64,000 nt of DNA from Desulforapulum autotrophicum HRM2. Lineage in GTDB: Bacteria; Desulfobacterota; Desulfobacteria; Desulfobacterales; Desulfobacteraceae. Positions 1 to 7,823 of the stretch are shown here, piece by piece. A program made the translations under genes and the position numbers. The DNA is taken from positions 3,410,001-3,474,000 of the forward strand of contig NC_012108.1 of the NCBI RefSeq assembly GCF_000020365.1, read 5' to 3'. Every line of letters begins with the position of its first letter. Within the stretch, counting starts at the first letter, position 1. A model generated the notes under the pieces. The model was not told the DNA's origin, ran no database searches, and saw nothing but the letters and a program-made list of their open reading frames with translations.

Positions 1-1058
1 CAGATCTCTTTTCTATCGTGCTCCTGGTCGGCAACCTGTTGTGCCTTATGTTTTTCAGCCTCATCTTTCAAACGTTCAATCTCAACCCTGTAGCCCCCAT
101 GGATTTCATCTTTTTCGACTTCAACATGCTGAAGCTCAGCCTTGTAATCTCGGTGAATTTGGGCTTTTTCAACTTCAAGACGGGCAAGTTCCCTGTTCAG
201 GCCCTGGAGGTATTCCTCCTCCCTTTTTTTCAGTTCCCCATCAAATCCGGCAACAGCTCCCCTTAGGACAGCAAGCTCTTTTTCCATCCCATGGAACTGT
301 TTTTCAATCTCACGTTTTTTTTGTTTTTCAAAGATCAGTGCATCTTCAAGCCCTTTTTTCCACCCCATTGTCGTTGCGGGGTATACCTTAAGGATAAACT
401 GATAGGTTTGATATTCGGGATTAACCTTCTCAATATAAGCGGTAATATCCCGGGGATAACTGTCCCAGGGAGTCTTCATTTCGGTATCCCGGGGATGGAT
501 AATCACACGATCCATACGGGAGACCAGGAACCCGGTTTTATCTAAAAGGGAGGTAAAGCCCTCCTTGTCATAAAAATGCAGGTGGGTTCTATCAAGGAGG
601 CCATCGCTGCGGTACTCCCATTTCCCGTCAAGAAGTTCCAGGGCGATGGAACCATGGGCACCATTGGGTAGTGAGATGAGAAGATATCCTGTCTCCTTCA
701 AGAGATCCTTGAGTCTCTCCAGAAGTCCATGGGCGTCCTGCAAATGCTCCAGGAGATCCGCCATCAGGATGACATCAAACTTTTTTTTCCCAAGGCGGCC
801 GGCAAGATCAACATCTTCAACATTACCAACAATCAACTTATCGCAAAAAGGTTCGGCCTTACCGGCGGCCACCCCATCAATTTCGATTACCGTAATGCAG
901 CAATTGAGAGTCTCCTTCATGAACCGGGTCATATATCCCGTAGCGCATCCGATTTCCAGCACATCCTGATCACGTTCCACCATCTTCAAGAGCTTGACGT
1001 GGGAGGTGTTCTCATTGGTCAGGTCTATATTGTAATCGTAGATCGGTCTTTGTTCCAT
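1..1058 (-). CDS. SAM-dependent methyltransferase with C-terminal coiled coil (partial, runs off the left edge)
   Basis: I translated the minus strand from the ATG at 1058; the frame stays open to the window edge (about 352 codons), so the C-terminus is missing. Residues about 30-45 contain the class I methyltransferase glycine motif LEIGCATGYM. An acidic loop, a DVILMADLLEHL segment and an LPNGAHG segment follow, as in type 11/12 methyltransferases. From about residue 250 to the edge the sequence is charged and heptad-like, rich in E, K, L and R, so a long coiled coil is likely. It lies 15 bases after another methyltransferase and the Wzt/Wzm exporter. This suggests modification of a surface polysaccharide, or a methyltransferase-tether protein of the kind that sets O-antigen chain length. 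The acceptor cannot be told from sequence. Confidence 0.82.
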   Translation of the reverse strand, partial: MEQRPIYDYNIDLTNENTSHVKLLKMVERDQDVLEIGCATGYMTRFMKETLNCCITVIEIDGVAAGKAEPFCDKLIVGNVEDVDLAGRLGKKKFDVILMADLLEHLQDAHGLLERLKDLLKETGYLLISLPNGAHGSIALELLDGKWEYRSDGLLDRTHLHFYDKEGFTSLLDKTGFLVSRMDRVIIHPRDTEMKTPWDSYPRDITAYIEKVNPEYQTYQFILKVYPATTMGWKKGLEDALIFEKQKKREIEKQFHGMEKELAVLRGAVAGFDGELKKREEEYLQGLNRELARLEVEKAQIHRDYKAELQHVEVEKDEIHGGYRVEIERLKDEAEKHKAQQVADQEHDRKEI

Positions 1059-1073
1059 TTATATATTGATCCC

Positions 1074-1688
1074 TCACTTTTCCACGTACTTCAACAATTT
1101 TCGATGAAGCCTACGTCGTTGAATCTCTTGCTTGAATAAAGCAAAACCCTTTGTAGAGGGTTTTCGGCATACAATCATGCTGTCCTGCCATTGGTTGCTT
1201 TCTTCAGAAAACCGGTCATCCGCTTCCCACTGGGTCGAGTTCTCCAGAACTTCCAGTTTTGCAAATCTTGCCAAAGCTTCGAACCCGTCGGGATAATACC
1301 GCCAGCAGTCGACGGGATACCTGTGTTCAAACCCTCCTGAGGGTGCAATAAGACAACAAAGACCACCCGGTTTAAGAATTCGGGCAATTTCAAGCATGGT
1401 GATCCAGAAATACTCGATATGTTCAAACGCCTGTCCTGAAATAAGAACATCAGCGCTCCTGGAACCAATCTCATCCCATCTGTAAGGATTCTCTAACACA
1501 ATATCAACGTTTTTGCCGGGGGTCATATCTACGCCTGAATATGCCCAGGGCCCCTCGGCAAAAAGGTCATGGTAGCTGCCGTTGACATCAAAACTTCCAA
1601 GGTCATAAATTCTCAACGGTTTATCACACATGGGGCCTAGATATTTATCCTTGAATACACCCATTTTATCCATGGAACTCTGATGCAT
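1074..1688 (-). CDS. SAM-dependent methyltransferase, type 11
   Basis: This 204-residue protein has a class I methyltransferase core: RIYDLGSFDVNGSY near residue 26 is a divergent motif I, and SADVLISGQAFEHIEYFW followed by ILKPGGLCCLIAP is the usual motif IV-V region of type 11 enzymes. The HRYPVDCWRYYPDG segment resembles the substrate-side region of methyltransferases found in polysaccharide loci. It starts 4 bases after wzt ends and is followed 15 bases later by a second methyltransferase, so the three are probably co-transcribed. I infer methylation of a sugar or polymer end. The acceptor is unknown. Confidence 0.8.
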   Translation of the reverse strand: MHQSSMDKMGVFKDKYLGPMCDKPLRIYDLGSFDVNGSYHDLFAEGPWAYSGVDMTPGKNVDIVLENPYRWDEIGSRSADVLISGQAFEHIEYFWITMLEIARILKPGGLCCLIAPSGGFEHRYPVDCWRYYPDGFEALARFAKLEVLENSTQWEADDRFSEESNQWQDSMIVCRKPSTKGFALFKQEIQRRRLHRKLLKYVEK

Positions 1689-1692
1689 AGTA

Positions 1693-2970
1693 TTATCCTA
1701 TAAGGTGGAAGTCTACCTTTGTCTGAAGTGGAGAAAACAACCCGACCGCAGGCCTCGTAGAGATGCTGTTCACAACCAGCGCATCATGTAAATAGTGACA
1801 CTGGGAATGATCATCCATTGTTCCGTCAGCCAGGGCAAGGGAAACGGTGTAATCCCCGCAAACTAGGTTGGGCCAGGTATGGAGATGAAAGCAAATACAA
1901 TAGCGTTTTCCATTTTCCAAAGGAGAAATTTTCTTTTGAATAAGACTCGTATTGTCTCCAAAAATTCCCCTCCCCAACCGGTCGTTTACAATATAACCAA
2001 TAATGGGGCAGCAAACCGCTTCAAACGCCTGTACAATGATTTCAATTTTGCAGGCACTCCCGGAACAGGCGGTTCCAATACCGCCTTGGTCGGTGGAGAA
2101 CCTTGCAGACAGGATCTTGGCCCTGCGGTTTCCAAACTGCCTGATGCTTTCATCAAAATTGACAAACCCCTTCTTCAGGGTCGAATCCATGGACATTTCT
2201 ATCTTTTCAGGCAAAGGCACGGCTGGTTTTCGATCCCCTTCATACATAAATTCAAGGTATTTTTCCGCAACAGCCTTTGGTGGTCCATCCTCCCGAACCC
2301 TTCCCCCATCAAGCCAGATCACCCGGGTGCAAAGTTCGGTCACGGCCCCCATATCGTGGGATACAAAGATAACCGTGCCAGTACGGCAGAATTGCTTTAT
2401 TTTTGCCATGCACTTTTGCTGAAACCGAATGTCACCCACCGACAACGCCTCGTCAATAATCAGGATATCCGGAGAAACATTCACCGCCACGGCAAAGGCA
2501 AGTCTGACATACATGCCGCTTGAATATGTCTTTACCGGTCGATGAATAAACTCTCCTATATTGGCAAATTCAAGAATAGGTTCAAAACGTTCTTCAATCT
2601 CCCCGGCAGAAAGCCCCATGATGGATGCATTCAGACGTACATTTTCAGCCCCTGTAAACTCGGGGTTAAAACCGGCCCCCAGCTCCAACAGAGCAGATAC
2701 TCTTCCCTTTACCTCAAGCTCTCCTTCACCGGCAGAAAGAATGCCACAGAACATCTGCAAAAGTGTGGACTTACCCGAACCGTTGGCTCCGATAATGCCC
2801 ACCGTCTCTCCCTGACTGATCTCAAGGGAAACGTTTTTTAATGCCCAGAATTCTTTAAAAAACCGCCTCCTTCCACGAAAAAAAGCCTGTTTTAAACGAT
2901 CCAGCGGTTTTTTATAAATATTGTAGCATTTATTCAATCCGCTGCATTTTATTACAATGTTTGAAGACAT
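1693..2970 (-). CDS. wzt: ABC transporter ATP-binding protein of O-antigen/polysaccharide export (Wzt family)
   Basis: This 425-residue ATPase energises export of a finished lipid-linked polysaccharide across the inner membrane with the Wzm permease. Walker A GANGSGKST is at residues 61-69, the signature SSGMYVRLA follows, and Walker B ILIIDEALSVGD precedes the H-loop VSHD. The ATPase core ends near residue 250. About 170 residues follow that are typical of the Wzt C-terminal beta-sandwich, which in characterised systems recognises the capped polymer end. The partner permease lies just upstream, separated by a dispersed repeat. A methyltransferase immediately follows, which fits methyl capping of the polymer. 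The ATG start gives the normal N-terminal arrangement of the family. Confidence 0.93.
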   Translation of the reverse strand: MSSNIVIKCSGLNKCYNIYKKPLDRLKQAFFRGRRRFFKEFWALKNVSLEISQGETVGIIGANGSGKSTLLQMFCGILSAGEGELEVKGRVSALLELGAGFNPEFTGAENVRLNASIMGLSAGEIEERFEPILEFANIGEFIHRPVKTYSSGMYVRLAFAVAVNVSPDILIIDEALSVGDIRFQQKCMAKIKQFCRTGTVIFVSHDMGAVTELCTRVIWLDGGRVREDGPPKAVAEKYLEFMYEGDRKPAVPLPEKIEMSMDSTLKKGFVNFDESIRQFGNRRAKILSARFSTDQGGIGTACSGSACKIEIIVQAFEAVCCPIIGYIVNDRLGRGIFGDNTSLIQKKISPLENGKRYCICFHLHTWPNLVCGDYTVSLALADGTMDDHSQCHYLHDALVVNSISTRPAVGLFSPLQTKVDFHLIG

Positions 2971-3026
2971 ACCCGTCGCATTTGCTTAAATTAAATCAAG
3001 AAACGCCTTTCCTCCCCATCGTTTTT

Positions 3027-3114
3027 TATATGAAACGCCCACCAAAGCATTGCAAACAGAGGCGTTTCATCATTCGTTGTGGCCGGATGCCATCTCTCGC
3101 TCCGGCCGAGCCGG
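3027..3114 (+). repeat. Dispersed palindromic repeat, copy A (between wzm and wzt)
   Basis: An 88-base element abuts the wzm stop codon. It contains two stem-loops: a perfect 10-bp inverted repeat ATGAAACGCC / GGCGTTTCAT (3030-3039 with 3061-3070) and a 7-bp repeat GGCCGGA / TCCGGCC (3081-3087 with 3101-3107). A second imperfect copy in the opposite orientation lies at 32926-33012; the two share an uninterrupted 30-base core (3055-3084). The structure is REP/MITE-like. Both copies sit directly at the 3' end of a minus-strand gene. Confidence 0.85.
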
Positions 3115-3948
3115 TCAAATGACATCCGCAAAAGATTTCTTACTCTTCATGAACCATAAAAAACCTGTAACCATAACAAATAAGGAGATGACAAGTCCAA
3201 TTAAAAATGAATCCCAATCAGGTAAAAGCCCCCAGAGAACAACCTTTCGAGAATTTTCAACAAAAGCTGCCATGGGATTTAGTTTACAGAAAAAGAGAAA
3301 TTTTTCAGGAACGGCACTGACGGGGTAAAAGATCGGGGTCAGGAAAAAAAGCATATTCGTCAATATCCCGATGGTGGCACCCACATCCCGCAGAAAGACC
3401 CCCAGGGAAGCCAGAAAATAACCACACCCCAGGGAAAACATCATAACCGGAAGCCAGACCAGGGGAAGACAAACAATGGTCCAGTGAATTGAATGGTCAA
3501 CCACCAAAATCCCCACAGCCAGAACAGATAGGCTGATTACCGCATTGGTAAACGCACTTAAAAACCGCACAAAGGGAAGCACCTCGATGGGGAACACGAC
3601 CTTTTTTACGTAATTTACATTATCAAGCACAATCATGGGAGCGGTGGTGACCACATCGGCAAAAATGTTAAAGGTAATCAGCCCCATGAAAAGGGCCAAC
3701 GCAAAGGTGCCCCTTGTTTCCTGGGCATCTACTCCCCACTTGGCTTTAAAAATAACCGAAAAGACAAAGGTATACACGAAAAGCATGAGCAAGGGCTGAA
3801 TAAACGACCAGCCAAGTCCTGCCATGGAACCTTTATATCTGCCAATCACCTCCCGCCAGGTCAACTGCCTGATCAAATTCCGATACCCCCACAAATGAAA
3901 AAAAATCTCCAGGGGATTTACATATTTTCCAATAGTCCTGTGCTTCAT
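3115..3948 (-). CDS. wzm: ABC transporter permease of O-antigen/polysaccharide export (Wzm family)
   Basis: This is the membrane subunit of the ABC polysaccharide exporter, pairing with Wzt. The protein is about 277 residues with six predicted hydrophobic segments. It has the conserved early motif LTWREVIGRYKGSMAGLGW, placed before the first membrane span as in Wzm/TagG-type permeases. An upstream in-frame start would overlap the glycosyltransferase gene by about 80 bases, so I place the start at the ATG at 3948, whose product begins MKHRTIGKYV. It follows the glycosyltransferase by about 40 bases. The dispersed repeat begins immediately after its stop. Confidence 0.92.
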   Translation of the reverse strand: MKHRTIGKYVNPLEIFFHLWGYRNLIRQLTWREVIGRYKGSMAGLGWSFIQPLLMLFVYTFVFSVIFKAKWGVDAQETRGTFALALFMGLITFNIFADVVTTAPMIVLDNVNYVKKVVFPIEVLPFVRFLSAFTNAVISLSVLAVGILVVDHSIHWTIVCLPLVWLPVMMFSLGCGYFLASLGVFLRDVGATIGILTNMLFFLTPIFYPVSAVPEKFLFFCKLNPMAAFVENSRKVVLWGLLPDWDSFLIGLVISLFVMVTGFLWFMKSKKSFADVI

Positions 3949-3986
3949 CAAACAATTCCATAAAAAATTGGGTTTGGTATTCCAGG

Positions 3987-5729
3987 TCAGGGTTTCACCC
4001 CGTTCACCTGATAAACAGCAACATACAAATCTTCGTAAATGGGCACCCCCTTGACCTGGGAACCACACAGCCCAGGGATGATATCACCCCTTCCAAAAAG
4101 AACATCCAGCAGGTAGTCATCAAAAAGGGAATTCATCCGGCCGATCTGTCCCTCCATCAGAGGGTTTTTTCTCAACACATTGTATGCTCCAACCAGCTCT
4201 TCCTTGATTTTCTTATGTACAATCAGATAACGGGGTTCAACGGTCTTATTCATATTAGAACAGACAATAGTTTTAAAACGCACCCCCGGATGCTTGGTAA
4301 AAAGATCCTGGTCGAACCCCTTTCCAGCCGGAGCCGTCAAGACATTCCTTGAATGAAAATTCTGATACATTCCATACAGGGGAAAAGTAAAAAGCAGGGG
4401 AATTTCCACAATATCGCCAGGAGGAAGTTTGTCCAGGACATTGGTATAAAAGGAGGGGACTATCATTTTAAACTCTGACATTTTTTGTACATCCGGCAAA
4501 AAAGAGGTCATGGGATGGGCATTAAAGCGATTATGGGTGTCAACCCTGTAGTGAAGGGAAACCTGATGGTAAATTAAAAAAAATGCCACAACCGTAAAGG
4601 CTCCGGCCAATGAAAATCGACCGGGAATTGAAAAAACAATGATTCGTTTGAGAATCCCGGTCAGGCCGCAGACGATCGCCACAATAAAAACAGGGATCAG
4701 ATGCACCATGTAGCGTAACCAGACCCATGGTATCTCCAGGAGTTGGGGCTGAATCCAGAAAAGAACTGCGGTCTGGAACAAAAGGATGACAAGACAGCAG
4801 GCGGTTTCCCAGGGATAACGACGACCAAGGGATAAGGCCCCTGCACACCCCAATGCAGGCCAGATCCAGAAAGGAATCATCCCAGGCAGGCCCAGGATCA
4901 ACAGAAGCCCATGCTTCATGGTATGAAGATCAGCGGTTCCGGCCCCGCCTTTCTGGCCAAGGCCTTCCAGAAATGACGACATGGAAGGCCCCAGGAGTAC
5001 AACAGTCAGGCCAAGGAAAAGCAACGCAGAAAACAGCCATTGTTTCCATAAATCCCTGTAACCGTCCTTAAAAAGAATCAGGCACAGGGGACAGGCCATT
5101 ATCACGGCCAGGGAAGGCGCAAAAACCGGATGAAAATAGAGGCAGAGGGAAGAGCAGACCGCTGAAACCACCAGGTAAAAGCCCCGCTTTCTGCTACCGA
5201 TCCAGAGAAACAGGGCCATGAGTGCCCCGTTGAAAAGCAGAACCACCATGGAATAGGGCCTTGCCTCCCTTGCAATATAAACCAGGTAGGGAGAAAAGGC
5301 GATAATTCCTGCAGACAGAACAGCCTCAACAGGCGAAACAATCCGCCAAAGAACAAAGATTGTCCCCGTAACCAGCATGGCTCCGGGAATCAGGGAAGGC
5401 AGTCTCATCCCAAGCTCGGTCAGCCCCACGGTTTCCAGCAACGCTTTATTGTAAAGGGTCAGGGGAATGCAGGCATCACTTTCTGAAAAATGGGTAATGA
5501 TCCAGGAAAAAGATCTTGTAATGCAGCATTCAAGGGAGTGTATTTCATCGGCAAAGATAAACATATCCCCTGCACACCAAAACCGCAGTATCAAACCAAT
5601 GACTGCTATAAAAAAAAGTCCCACAATGGCAAACCATCGGGTGAATCCATGGGTTTTGGCAAGGGTCATAAAGGGCCGCACCCGGGTTTCAAAGCGCGGG
5701 AATTTTGCAAGAACAGCCAATCCTGCCAC
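3987..5729 (-). CDS. GT39/ArnT-type integral membrane glycosyltransferase
   Basis: This protein of 580 residues has about 10-12 membrane spans and then a soluble C-terminal region of roughly 170 residues. The short loop after the first span reads FADEIHSLE; an acidic pair at that position is the catalytic signature of polyprenyl-phosphate-sugar glycosyltransferases of the dolichyl-phosphate-mannose transferase superfamily. ARPYSMVVL further on is also typical of this group. It probably transfers a sugar from a lipid carrier at the periplasmic face. The GTG start at 5729 follows the stop of the upstream gene by one base; an ATG 20 codons in is an alternative. The wzm gene follows. Confidence 0.8.
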   Translation of the reverse strand: MAGLAVLAKFPRFETRVRPFMTLAKTHGFTRWFAIVGLFFIAVIGLILRFWCAGDMFIFADEIHSLECCITRSFSWIITHFSESDACIPLTLYNKALLETVGLTELGMRLPSLIPGAMLVTGTIFVLWRIVSPVEAVLSAGIIAFSPYLVYIAREARPYSMVVLLFNGALMALFLWIGSRKRGFYLVVSAVCSSLCLYFHPVFAPSLAVIMACPLCLILFKDGYRDLWKQWLFSALLFLGLTVVLLGPSMSSFLEGLGQKGGAGTADLHTMKHGLLLILGLPGMIPFWIWPALGCAGALSLGRRYPWETACCLVILLFQTAVLFWIQPQLLEIPWVWLRYMVHLIPVFIVAIVCGLTGILKRIIVFSIPGRFSLAGAFTVVAFFLIYHQVSLHYRVDTHNRFNAHPMTSFLPDVQKMSEFKMIVPSFYTNVLDKLPPGDIVEIPLLFTFPLYGMYQNFHSRNVLTAPAGKGFDQDLFTKHPGVRFKTIVCSNMNKTVEPRYLIVHKKIKEELVGAYNVLRKNPLMEGQIGRMNSLFDDYLLDVLFGRGDIIPGLCGSQVKGVPIYEDLYVAVYQVNGVKP

Positions 5730-5730
5730 G

Positions 5731-6426
5731 CTATTTTAAGACAAATCTGGATACACGAAAGGGAGTGGATTCATAGAGCCAGAAGGGAAGCGTCGTGCTC
5801 CAGAGCTGGGTAAAAACGTCGGTTGTTTCTCCGTTGGGATTGACCTTTTTCAACTCCACCACCACGAACTCAGCCTGGTTCAGCAAGGCGCTGTCTTCGG
5901 GCAATATCATACCTGAATCAACGGCCTCTTCCATGGTGACACTTTCCAGACGCATACGATAGGTATCAATAAATGAGGCATAGTCACCCACTTTCCGGGT
6001 GATGTTGAATACTTTTTCCTGGTCGTAATCCGACAGAACCGTGTTAATCCAGTTGCACGGGATCAAGGTGTTTTCCATGACAACCGGCTGGCCCGGCAGA
6101 CATTGTCCCTCTTTTTTTAATATTTTTTTCCCCACGCGGGTTGACACGCTGGCAGAGATCATGACATTTTCTCCCGACAAGACAAGTCTGGCCGATGTAT
6201 CGACAACGCCCGAGGCATCGGCGACAGAAACGATATTCTCCCCGGTGCTGCCGTCCCTGGTGTAGAGCCATGTAATATGACCGATCTGATTCTGACCACC
6301 GGGCTTTAGATAGGTGGAGTTAACCTTCCAGGAATCCGGCAGATCAAGTGCAGACACGGGAACAACGGTAAACAGGCTGACCAGAATTGCCGAGATAAAA
6401 AACAACCTTATTTTTTTAGGATTCAT
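5731..6426 (-). CDS. Exported protein of unknown function
   Basis: I do not recognise this 231-residue protein. It has a clear Sec signal peptide (lysines, then FFISAILVSLFTVVP, with cleavage likely after VSA near residue 26). The mature part is predicted mostly beta and has two cysteines (in GQCLPG and IPCNW), so one disulfide is possible. Its ATG overlaps the stop of the upstream selenocysteine-cytochrome gene by four bases (ATGA), and its own stop is one base before the glycosyltransferase start. This tight coupling suggests a shared role in the periplasm or envelope. Confidence 0.75.
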   Translation of the reverse strand: MNPKKIRLFFISAILVSLFTVVPVSALDLPDSWKVNSTYLKPGGQNQIGHITWLYTRDGSTGENIVSVADASGVVDTSARLVLSGENVMISASVSTRVGKKILKKEGQCLPGQPVVMENTLIPCNWINTVLSDYDQEKVFNITRKVGDYASFIDTYRMRLESVTMEEAVDSGMILPEDSALLNQAEFVVVELKKVNPNGETTDVFTQLWSTTLPFWLYESTPFRVSRFVLK

Positions 6427-7808
6427 TTCTGCCCACCCCCCACATGCATTACAATCTTACTTTTTTTCTCAAAATCAAAACCCGGATCATATTTGTCATT
6501 GTGACAGCGAATGCAGGTATTTTTATCCACTTTTTTAAAATGGCTGGTTAATTTCGGATTACGAACGTGTATACCGGCTGGGCCGTGGCAGGCTTCACAC
6601 TGGACATTGAGCATTTTCGAGGCGGCGAGTATGCTTGAAAGTTCCCCCAGACCCTGTTTTTTAGCCTCTTCTACTCCCGTTGCATGGCAGGCGAGGCACT
6701 CGGGATTCTCGGCCTCCCCTTTTTTCACCAACGATTCAATTGCATTTGCATGGGACGTTTTTTTCCAGGAGTCTACAATTTCGCCATGGCAGCGGACGCA
6801 CCATTGACTGCCCACATAAAACTCGGGCACAATCACGTGACTGTCATTGTTTGTCTCTTTATTTCTTTTATCGGTATAATCCTTAAACCAGGTTTTATAC
6901 GCCTCAATCAGTTTTACAATTTCTCCATCCGCCTGGATCATGCTTTCCATCACCGGCACACCCTTTGGCACAGGGATATCGATTTTTCCGCCATTAATGG
7001 AGAGATCCACATGGGAGATCACCTGGCCCTTATCATTGTTATAAACCAGCGAAGCGTTATTCACCTTGATCTTTTCATAGCACACGGCATGTTTTGCACC
7101 AACAATGGCAAGGTCGATGCCAGGGGTCATTTTAATCCATTCCTGGGCCTGATCCAAGTCGGTTTGAAGCACGACAATCATCAGGTCGTGGGGGACTTGA
7201 TCCCGAACGGCAGCCAAGGCTTTAACGGGATCCAAAACCTTATAGTTCATATTCACAAGATACCGGGCACCGGGTGAAAGCACGGATGTGACCAGAATAC
7301 GTTTATCTCCCCGGGTGATTAAGCTATATTTTGAAAAACAGGGCAACTCAGTCTCGGAATAAACAAGATTTGCGCACACGGCATTCAGCTTGTTCTGCTT
7401 TATAAGACCGTTCAGGTATGGCACTCCGAATCGAAAATCAGAAAGTCCCGGAGCGATAACATCCATTCCCATCATGGAAAAAGATTTAAAAATAACTTCG
7501 GCCTTTTTCATTTCCGGTTCATCCGGTTCCAGGTTTCCAAGGCTGTCACCCGAATTTATAATAAGAAAATTTTCAGCTCCATTTTCCAACCGAAGTTCGT
7601 TGATAACCGTTGTTTGACGAGACAGACCGCCCGCCTTTCTTCCCCCTCAACCGCAGGACTCAAGCTCGCCTGCCTGCATACCGAAATAGGCGACCCTTAT
7701 ATTGGGGGAGGCTGCAAAAAGCGGGGAAGACAAAGAAAGAACCCAAAAAAAGATCAACACCAGGGACAAAAACCAGGCCCCTGTTTCTGCATTATTTTTA
7801 ACCAACAT
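6423..7808 (-). CDS. Probable selenoprotein: UshA-like domain fused to tetraheme cytochrome c, read through an in-frame TGA
   Basis: I read one 461-residue gene from the ATG at 7808, which has GGGAG seven bases upstream. In the same frame come a signal peptide (residues 1-33, ending LFAA), the segment GELESCG, a TGA as codon 54, then GGRKAGGLSRQTTVINEL. The match to the UshA-family N-terminus (GGLxR, then a D/N-x-GD strand seen here as NSGD) is continuous across the TGA. Homologues as I know them have Cys at this place, so selenocysteine is the natural reading. Four CxxCH heme sites lie at residues 337-341, 371-375, 404-408 and 432-436, in a cytochrome c554-like arrangement. The GNHE metal motif of true nucleotidases is GLSD here, so phosphatase activity is doubtful. 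A pipeline that stops at TGA would report a 388-residue TTG-started fragment from 7589. Alternatives are a pseudogene or a sequencing error. Confidence 0.85.
7620..7640 (-). promoter_or_regulatory. Candidate bacterial SECIS element
   Basis: On the mRNA strand a stem-loop begins 7 bases after the TGA. The arms AGAAAGGC and GTCTGTCT pair at 7 of 8 positions (one A-G mismatch, one G-U), with the 5-base loop GGGCG. The loop begins about 15 bases after the TGA. Bacterial SECIS elements lie at about this distance and carry G at the start of the loop, so both features fit. The spacing is at the short end of the usual range, and I have not computed folding energy. Confidence 0.65.
7647..7649 (-). other. 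Candidate selenocysteine codon (TGA, residue 54)
   Basis: The TGA lies in frame with both the signal peptide upstream and the UshA/cytochrome sequence downstream: 53 codons from the ATG at 7808, with no other stop before 6423. The local peptide is C-G-U-G-G, a vicinal Cys/Sec redox-type motif. Confidence 0.78.
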
Positions 7809-7823
7809 ACATTTACTCCCTAT

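Noticed and set aside
6423-7589. The 388-residue TTG-started form of the cytochrome as the true protein
   Set aside because: It would lack a signal peptide although it carries heme motifs that need export, and the upstream frame reads the missing part of the UshA domain and a signal peptide through the TGA.
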